Part shown: positions 1 to 11,836 of the stretch, in pieces
How the letters are laid out: each line of letters opens with the position of its first letter
How positions within the stretch are numbered: position 1 is the first letter of the stretch
Assembly (NCBI RefSeq): GCF_019175385.1
Contig: NC_083341.1
Span: 89,492,321 to 89,556,320, forward strand
Direction: 5' to 3'
DNA length: 64,000 nt
From: Lycium barbarum
Taxonomy: Eukaryota; Streptophyta; Magnoliopsida; Solanales; Solanaceae
The notes under the pieces: model-generated
The model's input: only the letters and a program-made list of their open reading frames with translations
Told to the model about the DNA's origin: nothing
The model's database searches: none
Translations under genes and position numbers: made by a program

Positions 1-2496
1 TATGGCCATTTCGAGTTCCGAGTAATGTCGTTTGGGCTAACTAATGCACCGGCAGTGTTTATGGACTTAATGAACAATGTATTCAGGCCTTTTCTGGATT
101 TATTCGTGATTGTATTCATCGATGATATGCTAGTGTATTCTAGATCCGAGGCAGAACATGCGGATCACTTGCGTGTTGTCCTTGGAATTCTTCGAACTCG
201 AGAGTTATTCGCGAAGTTTTCCAAATGCGAGTTTTGGTTGAACTCAGTGGCATTTCTGGGCCACATTGTTGCAGCTGACGGTATTCGAGTGGATAGCCAA
301 AAGATTGAGGCTGTGAGGACCTGGCCAAGGCCCACGACCCCTACGGAGGTTCGTAGCTTTTTGGGCTTAGCCGGTTATTACAGAAGATTTGTTGAGGGTT
401 TCTCTTCTATTTCTGCACCGCTCACCAAGTTGACTCAGAAGTCAACTAAGTTTCAATGGACAGATGCTTGCGAGCGTAGTTTCCAAGAGTTGAAAGACCG
501 ACTGACTTCAGCCCCAGTCTTGACACTTCCAGAGGGATTGGAAGGATATGTTATTTATTGTGATGCTTCAGGCGTCGGGCAAGGCTGTGTATTGATGAAA
601 AATAGCAAGGTGATTGCGTATGCTTCTAGACAATTACGGAAACATGAGCAGAATTATCCTACCCATGACTTAGAATTGGCCGCGGTGGTCCATGCTTTAA
701 AGATATGGAGACATTACTTATATGGTGTCCACGTGGATATTTATACAGATCATAAGAGTCTCCAGTACATCTTCAAGCAGAAAGAGTTGAATTTGCGGCA
801 ACGACGATGGCTAGAGTTGATAAAAGACTATGATGTTGAAATCCTATACCACCCCGGAAAGGCAAATGTTGTGGCTGATGCTCTTAGCCGTAGGTCGATG
901 GGAAGTCTAAGTGAGGTACGACCAGAAAAGAAAGAGATGGCCCGTGATCTTCAGCAGTTAGCTAGCCTAGGAGTTCGAGTGGTGGACTCAGGTAGCAGCG
1001 GAGCTACTATTCAGATTTCAGCAGTTTCATCGTTAGTAGCGGAAGTAAAAGAGCGACAATATGAGGATCCTATGCTAATGCAGTATAGAGATACACTCCC
1101 TCAGAAGGAGGAGTCATCATTTGACATTTTGGAAGACGGAGTTCTCCGATGTCAAGGCAGGTTATGTGTTTCCGATGTGGCAGGTCTACGCCATCAGATT
1201 TTGAGAGAAGCTCATTGTTCCCGTTACTCCGTTCACCCCGGAGCGACGAAAATGTATCATGATCTTAAGGCTATATACTGGTGGAATGGGATGAAGAAAG
1301 ACGTAGCAGAATTCGTAGCTCAGTGTCCTAATTGCCAACAAGTGAAGATAGAACACCAAAAGCCGGGTGGCTTATTGCAAGCTATAGAAATCCCAACTTG
1401 GAAGTGGGAAGTGATTAATATGGATTTCATTACAGGGTTACCCCGTTCTCGACGTAAATATGATTCTATATGGGTAATCGTGGATAGGCTCACAAAGTCA
1501 GCGCATTTCTTACCGGTCAGAACGACCTATATGGCAGAAGATTATGCCAAGGTTTATCTTAAAGAGATAGTGAGACTCCATGGCGTTCCGGTATCTATTA
1601 TCTCCGATAGAGGAACTCAGTTTACAACCAAGTTTTGGGGGTCTTTCCAAGAAGGTTTAGGGACCCAAGTGCGCCTAAGCACGGCATTTCACCCACAGAC
1701 CGATGGGCAAGCTGAACGTACTATTCAGACTCTTGAAGATATGTTACGGGCATGTATGATAGATTTTGGAGGAAATTGGGATGACCATTTGCCACTCATT
1801 GAGTTTGCTTACAATAACAGTTACCATTCTAGCATTCAAATGGCACCGTATGAAGCTCTATATGGGCGAAAGTGTAGGTCCCCAATTGGGTGGTTTGAAA
1901 CCGGGGAAGCTAAGTTGATAGGGCCAGACTTGGTCCAGCAAGCAATAGAGAAAGTTAAGCCCATACAAGATCGGTTGCTAACGGCTCAAAGTCGTCAGAA
2001 GTCCTATGCGGATAATCGTCGAAGAGACTTAGAGTTCCAAGTTAAGGATTGGGTATTCTTGAAAGTGTCGCCAATGAAAGGCGTTATGAGATTTGGCAAA
2101 AAGGGGAAGCTCAGTCCCCGGTATATCGGACCCTATGAGATTATACGCAAAATAGGCAAAGTGGCCTATGAGCTAGATCTACCTCCAGATTTGGAGTCAG
2201 TCCAACCAGTATTTCATGTCTCGATGCTTCGGAAGTGTGTTGGAGATCCTACGAGGATCGTCCCAGTGAATGATATTCAAGTGATAGAAAAGTTAACTTA
2301 TGATAAAATGCCCATTGCCATATTAGATAGGCAAGTACGGAGGCTTAGAAACAAAGAAGTGGCCTCAATTAAAGTGTTGTGGAGAAATAACAATCGAGAG
2401 GAAATGACATGGGAAGCGGAAGAGAATATGCGATCCAAATACCCACATTTATTTCGGCCCTTGGAAGAGGTCCAAGATGAGACGTCAAAATCATAA
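1..2496 (+). CDS. Element A pol, 3' part (RT end, RNase H, integrase, chromodomain-like tail)
   Basis: Polyprotein of a Ty3/gypsy chromovirus that copies element RNA into DNA and inserts it into the genome. The frame is open from base 1 to the TAA at 2494-2496 (831 residues visible); the start lies left of the window, so gag, protease and the RT fingers are missing. Counting from base 1: RT catalytic FIDD at residues 39-42; RNase H with CDAS at about 188, then ELAAV and TDHKSL; integrase HHCC zinc module about 405-445; catalytic D475, D536, E572 with the typical D-35-E spacing; GPY module (RYIGPYEII) and a chromodomain-like end ([14 protein letters not shown]). No stop or frameshift is visible, so this is the best preserved pol here and a possible source of enzymes for gag-only elements. 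It is followed by its own PPT and 3' LTR. Del/Tekay clade is my reading of the motifs. Confidence 0.95.
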   Translation, partial: YGHFEFRVMSFGLTNAPAVFMDLMNNVFRPFLDLFVIVFIDDMLVYSRSEAEHADHLRVVLGILRTRELFAKFSKCEFWLNSVAFLGHIVAADGIRVDSQKIEAVRTWPRPTTPTEVRSFLGLAGYYRRFVEGFSSISAPLTKLTQKSTKFQWTDACERSFQELKDRLTSAPVLTLPEGLEGYVIYCDASGVGQGCVLMKNSKVIAYASRQLRKHEQNYPTHDLELAAVVHALKIWRHYLYGVHVDIYTDHKSLQYIFKQKELNLRQRRWLELIKDYDVEILYHPGKANVVADALSRRSMGSLSEVRPEKKEMARDLQQLASLGVRVVDSGSSGATIQISAVSSLVAEVKERQYEDPMLMQYRDTLPQKEESSFDILEDGVLRCQGRLCVSDVAGLRHQILREAHCSRYSVHPGATKMYHDLKAIYWWNGMKKDVAEFVAQCPNCQQVKIEHQKPGGLLQAIEIPTWKWEVINMDFITGLPRSRRKYDSIWVIVDRLTKSAHFLPVRTTYMAEDYAKVYLKEIVRLHGVPVSIISDRGTQFTTKFWGSFQEGLGTQVRLSTAFHPQTDGQAERTIQTLEDMLRACMIDFGGNWDDHLPLIEFAYNNSYHSSIQMAPYEALYGRKCRSPIGWFETGEAKLIGPDLVQQAIEKVKPIQDRLLTAQSRQKSYADNRRRDLEFQVKDWVFLKVSPMKGVMRFGKKGKLSPRYIGPYEIIRKIGKVAYELDLPPDLESVQPVFHVSMLRKCVGDPTRIVPVNDIQVIEKLTYDKMPIAILDRQVRRLRNKEVASIKVLWRNNNREEMTWEAEENMRSKYPHLFRPLEEVQDETSKS

Positions 2497-2666
2497 GGTA
2501 TGCATGTTTTCCCTTTTATACATTCAGGTCGTGTGTGGCCAAATTTCTAATGTTGTTGTATTATTGCCCTGTGAGGCATTGTTATTGTGGGTTGTTGTGA
2601 CAGGGTGGTAGTGCCACATTACAGAGGAAACTCTGGCGAAATTTTTATAGGATTCCCCAAGCCCTT

Positions 2667-2702
2667 AACATTCGAGGACGAATGTTCCTAAAGGGGGTAG
2701 AA
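2667..2702 (+). promoter_or_regulatory. PPT-proximal hairpin and polypurine tract of A
   Basis: Inverted repeat AACATTCG-AGGA-CGAATGTT (2667-2686), then the purine run AAAGGGGGTAGAA (2690-2702) touching the LTR. The PPT primes plus-strand DNA synthesis. The same hairpin precedes the PPT of B, C1, E and G. Confidence 0.85.
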
Positions 2703-2876
2703 TGTTACACCTCGGAAAATTTCTCGTTGGTACGCAAGTAAATGAACTAATGATGTGTGCGAGGAGTGCGAGTGTATAATGTTTCATGGGAAATGTATGT
2801 AAAGGGATGTGGATGATTAGAATGAAAAGTCGAGAAATGAGAAAAATTGAAAGTTGGCAAAACTGCCCAGTGGTCG

Positions 2877-3040
2877 TATAGTGCAAAATACGGACCGTAA
2901 AGTGCAATACGGTCCGTAAACTTGACGTCGTAAACTGGCATGTCCAACTTCAACTTTCTGCCAGCTGAGGAAATGGCTAAAATACGACCTAGTGGACGGA
3001 CCGTAAAGTGATTTACGACCCGTAAACCATGGTCGTAAAT
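2877..3040 (+). repeat. U3 cluster of TACGGWCCGTA palindromes (LTR A)
   Basis: TACGGACCGTA at 2889-2899 and TACGGTCCGTA at 2908-2918, with diverged copies near 2934, 2996, 3014 and 3032. They lie between the LTR start and the presumed TATA box, where U3 enhancers are expected. LTRs B and H have the same cluster in the same place. Confidence 0.8.
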
Positions 3041-4510
3041 CACCATGCATGCAGGCCAAAGTTTCTGGTTCTGCTTAAGCTTAAAAATGACCACGAGGGA
3101 TGGTTCGTAAACCTCCATGGACGACCACTGTTCACCCAGCACAGATTTTTCAATTCATTAAATATGAGGATCAAGACTTGTCTTATTTCATTTACAACAT
3201 TACACCACTTCTCTCTAGAACTTCTCTCTACATTTATTATATGAGTTTCCAAGGATTATAAGTCGTCCATAACATTAAGACAAGTGAATCAAGGATAAGG
3301 GAGTCATCAAGGATCATACAAGTCAAGAAATCCAAATGGAGAAAAACTAGGGTTTTGCTCAAAGAAGAGTATTATCAACCAAAGCTTGTTCCTACAACTT
3401 CTAAGGTAAGATTCATGATTTTTACAAGATGTTTAAGGTATTGAAGAATTAAAATACATGGATTGTAGAAAATGTGGTCAACTAGGTCATGAATGACGAA
3501 TAGTGACATTTTGAGAAATAGTTTGAATTGAGTTATGAATGTTGTTGTGTTGTGATATAAATGTGTTATAAATGGTATTAAGATTATGAACTAAACACTT
3601 TAGACGAATGGACGAAGATGGGTGTTATAATCATGAATGTGGGTGAATTAGAGGAAAATTGAGTAATCTAGATAATGTGGTTAATGTGAATGACTAATGG
3701 CCATTGTTATGACATTAATGAAGGTATAAACGCTAGCACTGGAAGGGAACGTGCAAGTGTAGAAAAGTTCGACGGAAAGGTATGTAAGGCTAACCCTTCT
3801 TTCATAAGGCATGGTTCTTGGCCAAATTCCTAAATTCCTCTATATGAGTATGTTGTCTCCACATGGTTGGCATTCTGAGCTCATAAGCTCACGACCCTTG
3901 ATATGTACTATGATTTTACTATGTTCCTCGCTTGAGAGTAAGTCCATAATGTAGATGTAACGATAGTGATGAGGATAGAAATGAAGATGAGAGTAAAATG
4001 AGATTAAAGATGCTTACGAGCTATGATGTATGTATATGTGCCTATGAAGGGCTATAATGATACCCCGAGCTTATAACACCGGGTAGGATATATATATATG
4101 TATATGATTATGTATAAAGTATGTATACGATTACGTAACGCGCGCACACCTCTGCAGAGGGTACGGATAACCCTGATGCCTTGGGAGGCCAGGTATGTTT
4201 GACCTTGAGCCTTGGTTGGCCAAGTATGTATAAGACACCGATCCCATGAGGTCGGGTATGCTATGTAAATGATATGTATATGAAATGACTATGTATATAA
4301 TATGAATGTGAAAAGACTATGTATAGGAATACGAATAAGGATATGTATACAAATATGAGCACAAGTGTGGTACGAGTATTATTATGGGATACGAACGACG
4401 GTGTATGCAAGTAAGCGACATGATGATGATATTACTGTCTCCCCTCTTATGCTATCTTCATATGATATCTATTATGCTTCTATATTGATGTTGATCATGC
4501 TTTACATCCT

Positions 4511-4550
4511 CAGTACATTTTTCGTACTGACGTCCTTTTGTTTGTGGACG
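4511..4550 (+). other. Tandem hairpin pair in LTR A
   Basis: Hairpin 1 is CAGTAC (4511-4516) with GTACTG (4524-4529). Hairpin 2 is CGTCC (4531-4535) with GGACG (4546-4550). The pair recurs at the equivalent place in the LTRs here, with matching changes in both arms of hairpin 2 between families. Function unknown. Confidence 0.75.
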
Positions 4551-5011
4551 CTGCGTCATGCCCGCAGGTGCGCAGGGAGACAGATTTGATCCTTAGCTGC
4601 TTATTCGGAGATTTCATAGAGAGCTTCATTTCCTTCGGAGCCATATCTTTTGGGTACTCAATCTTTTGTGTATATAATAATGGGCATAGCGGGGTCCTGT
4701 CCCGCTAATGTGATATGTTATACTCTTAGAGGCTCGTAGACATGTGTGTGTGTGGGTAGATGTGTTTGGCCTTGTCGGCCTATGTTTTGTATATCATTTT
4801 GTCGGCCACCTTGGCCCATGTATATTGATGTGGCATGAATGCCTATGATGATATAAATGTGCGGTTGTCCATATGGGACTAGTTGACGAATGAATGGAAA
4901 TGCATGTATGATTATGTGGATCACCTAGATGTAAGTATAAGAGTAAGCTAAGAGGGTGCTCGGGTGGGTTAGCACCGGGTGCTCATCGCGGCCCCGAGTC
5001 GGGTCGTGACA

Positions 5012-7394
5012 ATTTATCGATGATATTCTGGTGTATTCTCGCACAGAATCGGAACATGTAGATCATTTAAGAATTGTTCTTGGCGTTCTTCGAGCTCGGG
5101 AATTATGTGCAAAGTTTACAAAGTGCGAGTTTTGGCTTAATTCTGTGGCATTCCTGGGTCATGTTATTTCGGATGACGGCATTCGAGTTGACACTCAGAA
5201 AATAGAAGTCGTGAAGACTTTTCCAAGACCTACAACACCTACGGAAGTTCATAGTTTTCTTGGTTTAGCAGGATATTATAGAAGATTTGTAGAGGGCTTC
5301 TCATCTATTTCAGCCCCATTGAAATAGCTAACCCAAAAGTCAGCCAAATTCCAATGGAATGATGCTTGTGAATGCAGCTTCCAAGAGTTAAAGGACAGGT
5401 TGACCTCAGCTCCGGTCTTAACTCTTCCAGAAGGATCGGATGGCTATGTTGTGTATTGTGATGCTTCCGACGTCGGATTAGGATACGTATTGATGCAGCA
5501 TGGTAAAGTTATTGCTTATGGTTCGAGACAGTTACAGAAGCATGAAAAGAATTATCCAACTCATGATCTCGAATTGGCTGCGGTTATTCATTCCTTGAAG
5601 ATATGGAGACATTATTTGTATGGTGTACGTGTTGACATCTACACGGATCACAAAAGTCTTCAATACATTTTCAAACAGAAGGAGTTGAATCTGCCGCAGA
5701 GGCGATGGTTAGAGTTACTGAAGGATTACGATGTGAATATTTTATACCACCCCGAAAAGGCAAATGTGGTAGCCGATGCACTTAGCCATCGATCGATGGG
5801 TAGTTTGTGTGGAGTTCCTTCGGAAAAGCGAGAAATGGTTCGTGAGCTCCATCGACTAGCGAGTCTCGGCGTACGTGCAATTGATTCAGGTGATGCAAGT
5901 ATTGGCATCAATGACCCCACAGTTTCATCTTTGAATATGGAAATGAAAGAACGACAATACGAAGATTCCCAGTTAAGCCGCTACCGAGATCTATCTCATG
6001 AAAAGGAAAAGTCTCCATTTGAAGTTTCCATAGATGGGATTCTTAGATATCGGGACAGGCTATGTGTACCGGATGTGGCAAATTTGCGCCGACGGATTTT
6101 AGAGGAAGCACATTATTCCCGGTATTCTATTCATCCAGGTGCAACCAAGATGTACCATGATCTTAAATTGATATATTGGTGGGATGGCATGAAACGGGAC
6201 ACAGCAGAATTTGTGGCACAATGTCCGAATTGCCAGCAAGTAAAGGCCGGGCACCAAAAGCCAGGAGGTTTATTGCAAGCAATGGAAATTCCTACGTGGA
6301 AATGGGAAATCATTAACATGGATTTTGTTGTGGGATTACCCCGTTCACGAGGGAAGTATGATTCTATATGGGTGATTGTGGATAGATTGACAAAAGCAGC
6401 CCATTTTCTCCCAGTTAGGATTACCTACTCAGCCAAAGATTATGCGAGGTTATATCTCAAGGAAATTGTGCAACTTCATGGAATTCCTTTGGCCATTATC
6501 ACAGACAGAGGGGCACAGTTTACAACCAAGTTTTGGAAGTCTTTTCAAGAAGGTCTAGGCACTAAAGTAAAGCTTAGTACGGCATTTCACCCGCAGACTG
6601 ATGGGCAAGCCGAGCGCACCATTCAGACCTTAGAGGATATGCTGCGAGCATGTGTGCTGGATTTCGGTGGAAGCTGGGATGATCACTTACCGCTAATTGA
6701 ATTTGCATACAACAATAGCTATCATTCCAACCTTCAAATGGCTCTATACGAGGCCTTATATGGAAGGAAATGTAGATCTCCAGTTGGATGGTTTGAAACA
6801 GGAGAAGCACAATTGATAGGCCCCGAATTGATTCAGCAATCGGTAGAAAAAGTTAAGGTGATCCGAGATCGATTGCTAACAGCCCAAAGCCGCCAAAAGT
6901 CTTATGCAGACAATCGCCGACGAGACTTGGAATTTCAAGTTGGCGATTGGGTGTTCCTGAAAGTATCACCGATGAAGGGAGTGATGAGATTTGGCAAGAA
7001 AGGAAAGTTGAGCCCAAGGTATATTGGACCTTACAGGGTTATCCGTAAAGTGGGTCACGTGGCATATAAACTAGACTTACCCTCAGAGCTTGAAGCAGTT
7101 CACCCAGTCTTTCATGTTTCTATGCTCCGCAAGTGTATCGGAGACCCAACAAGAATGGTTCCAGTTGACGATGTGCAAGTGACGGAGAAGCTAACATACG
7201 AAGAAGTGCCTATTGCTATTTTAGATAGACAAGTACGAAGGCTTCGGAATTGAGAGGTTGCTTCAGTCAAAATTCTATGGCGGAACAACAATCGGGAAGA
7301 AATGACTTGGGAAGCAGAGGAGAAGATGAAATCTATGTACCCCCATTTGTTCCAATCCCCGGAAGAGATTCAAGATGAAACGTCGACGAGATAA
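5012..7394 (+). pseudogene. Element B pol, 3' part, two in-frame stops
   Basis: Same protein family as A pol and clearly homologous along its length: RT from FIDD onward, RNase H (CDASD, ELAAV, TDHKSL), integrase HHCC and DDE region, GPY module and chromodomain-like tail. The frame starts where the A LTR ends, within the codon before the F of FIDD, so A landed in the RT active-site segment; B's 5' half lies left of the window. Two in-frame stops break it: TAG at 5325-5327 (a Lys codon in A) and TGA at 7251-7253 in the tail. The natural end would be TAA at 7392-7394. No frameshift is seen between them. It cannot make a full polyprotein unless the stops are read through. Confidence 0.93.
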
Positions 7395-7564
7395 GGTATG
7401 TAAGCATTATTTTTTTTGGTGTTTTTGGTCGTGTGTGGCCATAGATGTATTGATATTGTGATGTAGCCCTGTGAGGCAATGGTATTTTGGGTTGGTGTGA
7501 CAAGTTAGTAGTGCCAGATTACAGGGAAAACTCTGGCGAAATTTTCGTAGAATCTCGAGTGTTT

Positions 7565-7601
7565 AACATTTGAGGACGAATGTTCCAAAAGGGGGGAAGA
7601 A
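7565..7601 (+). promoter_or_regulatory. PPT-proximal hairpin and polypurine tract of B
   Basis: AACATTTG-AGGA-CGAATGTT (7565-7584); the one change from A's stem leaves a G-U pair. The purine run AAAAGGGGGGAAGAA (7587-7601) touches the LTR. Confidence 0.85.
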
Positions 7602-9976
7602 TGTTACACCTTGGAAATTTTTCCATTAGTGTACAGTGAGTAGGCTAGCAAAGGACATAGCGTATGCGGTGTTTTCGAGACGAGTGATAATGTCCTGTAG
7701 ATTGGTATCGAAGTGTTGAACAATTGTTAAGAAGGTTCCATAAGGATCGGAGACGAAACGAAGTGAAGAAAATGAGATTCAGTGAACTGGTGGGTCATAT
7801 GGTCAACTATACGGACCGTAAAAGGGTTTTACGGCCGTATAATGAACCGCAGAAGTGTCACAGAAGAGACTGTTGAAGGGTGAGTTTTACGGTAGGTTAT
7901 ACGGACCGTATAATGGTTTGACGATCCGTAGAATGAACCGTCAAGTTGACACAGAGAAGAGTGGCCACTGGATTAGTTTTACGGTCAATTATACAGACCA
8001 TATAATGGACCGTAAAATGGCATCGGGACTGATTTGCATTTTATAAAAATATGATCCAAGTTTCATTTTCTGATTTCCTCTTCTCACTCCACGACCCTCT
8101 CTCTCTCTAGAACATTCCATACTCTTCCAAAACAAGACTTCAAGTAGAAATTTAGGATCAAGATCACCAATCCACAAAAACCTAGTGTAAGAACACATCA
8201 AAAGGATCATTTAAGGCAAGAAATTCCATAGAAGGTGGAACTAGGGTTTGGCCAAAGTGAAGCATTCCAACTCAAGACTTGTTCAACTATTATCTAAGGT
8301 ATGTTTCATGACTTTATCATGTTATTTAAGGTATTAGGAGGCTAGGAAGCTTGAATGGTAGAAAGGCATGGAAAATGGGTCTTGAATGGATTAATAGTGT
8401 CATCATGGGATGATAGTGGTATTGAATCATGAATGTTGAAGTGTTAGGATTACGAATACGATATTAATGATGTTTATATCATCAAACAAGTATTAAAGGT
8501 GCGAGAACACAATAATGAGCTATACGGATAAATGTGGGAAAATTGGAGGGAAATGGTGAAATATGGTGAATAGATATAAATGATGGTTGATGGTTGTAAT
8601 ATTGTGGATATTGTGGTGAACATTGGGAATTGATATAGACGATGGGAAAAGTAGTACAAATAAAGGAAGTGCTGCCCAATTTTCTCTAGAAATAGTGACG
8701 CATTCTGTTAAGTCAATTAACTAATGTTAGTCCAATTCTCTCGTGAAGGTAACGACGTGACCTTGAAGGAAGACAAGGGATCGATAACGTAGCTAAGAGA
8801 CAAGGTATGTGAGGCTAGTCCTTTCCTTCTAACGGCATGAATCTTATAACTCGAATCCCTATCTTCTTCATGAGTTCCTATATTCCGAAAAGTTAAAAGC
8901 CAACTTCCATAAATGCTTATATGAGATAAGAGACGCAATATGATGATGCTAGAATGATGATAATGTTATTCATTGCCTACACTCACCTTATGTGCTAGTT
9001 CTTTCAAGGCGAGGCAGAATGTCCATGATTGTTCCATAATGTAATCGGGGGATCACGACCTTACGTCACCCCGGTAGAGTAAAATCAATCTCGAGTCTTA
9101 TGCAGGTACTATGATAAGATAAGTATTTTATAATGAGCACATTATTATGATTATTTTATGATAAGCATGGCATGAGCATTTCACACCAGGCCTAGTTGGC
9201 TGGGCAGTCACCGCTGAGGCGGGCAGCTATACGGATACACCATGACCTTCTGGCATGGGCAGACACCACTAGTGGGCGGCATGAGATGGTACCCCGGACG
9301 CGGGAAGCCCTGACGTAGGCTAATGTTATTGATTATCACACCGTTCCGATATGGACGGGCAGCTTGCATATGATGCATACATGTTATGATGATAAGTATG
9401 AGTAAGACATCATGCATTATTTCATTATGAATGTCAGTCGGGTCCAGATGTTTCACATTGATGTTCTCATTATACTATTAATGTCTTTTTTCATTATTTA
9501 TGCCTCTCATACTCAGTACAATATTTGTACTGACGTCCATTTTCTTGGGACTCTGTGTTCATGCCCACAGGTAGACTGGGAGGCGAGCTTGATCCCGATT
9601 CTTAGGAGCTGACAACGGATTGAAAGCACTCCATTGTTCGGAGGTGCTTATGATTATTCCTTTGGTGTATATACATTTTGGGCACGACGGAGTCTTGTTC
9701 CGTCTATATGTACAATATGTCAGTAGAGGCTCGTAGATGCGCAGTGTGGGTAGTATGGTCTCACATTTTTCATGTATATGTGTACTTATTATTTTGATAT
9801 ACTAAAGATCTATATACATGTTAAAGTATTTATGTTTCCCTATAAACTATGACTTTTCCATGCTTTGAGTTAAAAGAAATAAAAAGGGCATTAATCGAGT
9901 AAGGTGAGTAATTGAGCGAGTGGTGCTCGGTGGTTAGCCCCGGGTACCCGTCGCAGTCCCTAGCTGGGTCGTGACA
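7602..9976 (+). mobile_element. 3' LTR of element B (2375 bp)
   Basis: TGTTACACC to GTGACA, same family as LTR A but well diverged. U3 palindromes lie at about 7808-8020. TATA is TTTATAAAAATA near 8040 and the donor TCTAAG|GTATGT at 8299. Hairpin 1 CAGTAC/GTACTG is at 9514-9532, and hairpin 2 GTCC/GGAC (9535-9551) is short. The third hairpin is GACGGA/TCCGTC (9686-9704), which differs from A in both arms but still pairs. Sequence after 9976 belongs to relic M, so B inserted into M. Confidence 0.92.
7808..8020 (+). repeat. U3 cluster of TACGGACCGTA palindromes (LTR B)
   Basis: TATACGGACCGTA occurs near 7810 and 7898, with TTTACGGCCGTATA, GATCCGTA and GGACCGTAAAA variants between and after. 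The cluster ends about 20 bp before the TATA box. Confidence 0.8.
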
Positions 9977-11836
9977 GAGTATAAGGAAGCTTAGGAGATC
10001 AAATGTCGGAAAAAGGTGAAAAGTAAGAAACATCAGTGAGTGAAGCCCCCGAGAGGGACGACGGGCAAAGCACGAGACTTTTTGGAAAAAAACATTCGAA
10101 AGTGGGCATGTGAAAAGGATAAATGTGTAGTCATATTGACACGGTTGCCTCGGACATGGAGAAGCTTTCCAAAAAGATAACTTAAGAATAGAACGGATTT
10201 GCGCGTTGAAAGAAATATTTCACGAACTTCAGAGCTGGTACTGCAAATAACAAGAGAAGAAAGGTGCTCGAGGAGGAAGAAACCCAAGGAAGGCTAAGGA
10301 TGAAAGTGGGAAAGGTGTACCAATGGGCTGATTGAAGGAAAAAGAGAGTATATAGGAGGAAAGTAATTAAAAATCTCTAATCACGAGAGTAGGGAGGATA
10401 CTTTAATAAGTTTGCGGCAGAAAACTAATTACTAATCAAGGGAAGAACAAGGATGATGAGTCGGTACGATTGATTAGAAAAATTAATGATACAAGGCAAG
10501 ATCTTCCGTAAAGACCGAGAGGCTCGATTATAAAGGAAATAGAATGAAGCGTAAGGAACGTGCATGGAAGACCACTCGGCCGAAGCATCATAAAGATAGA
10601 TAAAGGTTTGATGAACGAAGGTAGAGAGAGTGTAAACTATAAGAATTCTATGCTAAGATTAAAAGTAGCAGGACGCTCGAAAAAAACATAGATGCACAGC
10701 TGCAACACAAACGCGTAGTTAAGAAGAATTACGAGTAAGTGAGCTAAATGGGAAAAAGGGCTAATAGTGGATGGAAGGGTATGGAAATGTTGACAAAATG
10801 ATGATATAGACATAAATTGAAGGAGAACTCAAGATAAGAAGAATTCTAGATATGTTATAAGCAAAGTCTGGAATAGAAAAACAAGGAGTAAGGTATAATC
10901 GAAGACTTCATAAAGGACGTGGTGAATCTCGGTGTCCCCATTAACTTGTAGGTCCAGAAAACCGATAGTCATAAAAGGACAGAGGTGTGAATAGACGAAA
11001 AAGGATGCATCGGAATTCGATACCCTTTTGATTATTCCAATTGAACACAAGAGTGTGACTACCAAAAAGGATAAATAAGGCAGATCATACGATGACGGAA
11101 CCCCGGCCTTAAGAAGATAGTGAAGGGCGGTAGATAATTACCGAAGACGATGAGTACTCGAAGACTATTGGGGTATAAGGATCTCCTTAATAAGGGTGGA
11201 AGAACATATTATATTAGACTTAAAAGGAATCACGACATTTTCAAGCTCCAGAAGAGGAGATTTATTAGCTCGGGGCCAGAGTTCAAAACATATCGGCACA
11301 TCAAGAGGATACCCGAAAGAAGTAAAAACGAATTGACAATGAGTGTACCATGAGGCAGACAATAAGGGGAAAGTATGGAAGACACCTTAAGAGAATGTCC
11401 CATGCCGACATGAGCTACGATATTTCTAGATCATGGGTTGAATCCCCCGTATCGAGCAAAATTGCGCAGTACCTAAGTATGCAGCGACGTGTTCTAAAGG
11501 GTAATAAAGAGAGCAAGAAAAGGCTACAAGCTAAGTTCACAAAGGATTCACAACGACTATTATAACAGAAGGACCAACGATTGGTAGTCTGGAAATTTTT
11601 TGAAGGAAAGAAAGAACGCTGCTCTTATGAATGGAAATAAAAGAGTTCACTGGATATAAAAAAAAATATAGTTCATGGACCATTAATTATACTGAACATG
11701 AGAGTATATGCTATGGAATTATATGAACCATCAAAGTGAAGCTATGCCTAATTATATTTGTAAGAAGTCCACACCGGAGAGGCAACAAGGAATAACGATT
11801 GACGAAACGATCGCCAATACTTATGTCGAGAGATGT
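9977..11836 (+). mobile_element. Relic M, non-coding internal domain (first part)
   Basis: Purine-rich sequence with no long open frame. It is homologous to the reverse complement of the internal domain of G (about 62150-63760). Matching blocks include the stretch after 10020 (AGTAAGAAACATCAGTGAGTG) and 11690-11710 (GTTCATGGACCATTAATTAT). Continues at 13891 after the C3 insertion. Probably the internal part of a non-autonomous LTR element whose coding region is gone or was never there. B inserted at its left edge. Confidence 0.7.

Larger units (their letters stand above)
2703..5011 (+). mobile_element. 3' LTR of element A (2309 bp)
   Basis: Begins TGTTACACC directly after the PPT and ends GTGACA, where sequence switches abruptly to the RT of element B. 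U3 holds a cluster of ACGGACCGT-type palindromes. A weak TATA (ATTAAATAT, 3157-3165) is followed by a good splice donor, CTAAG|GTAAG, at 3406. A tandem hairpin pair lies at 4511-4550 and a third hairpin (AGCGGG/CCCGCT) at 4688-4706. The 5' LTR and 5' target duplication lie outside the window. Confidence 0.93.
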
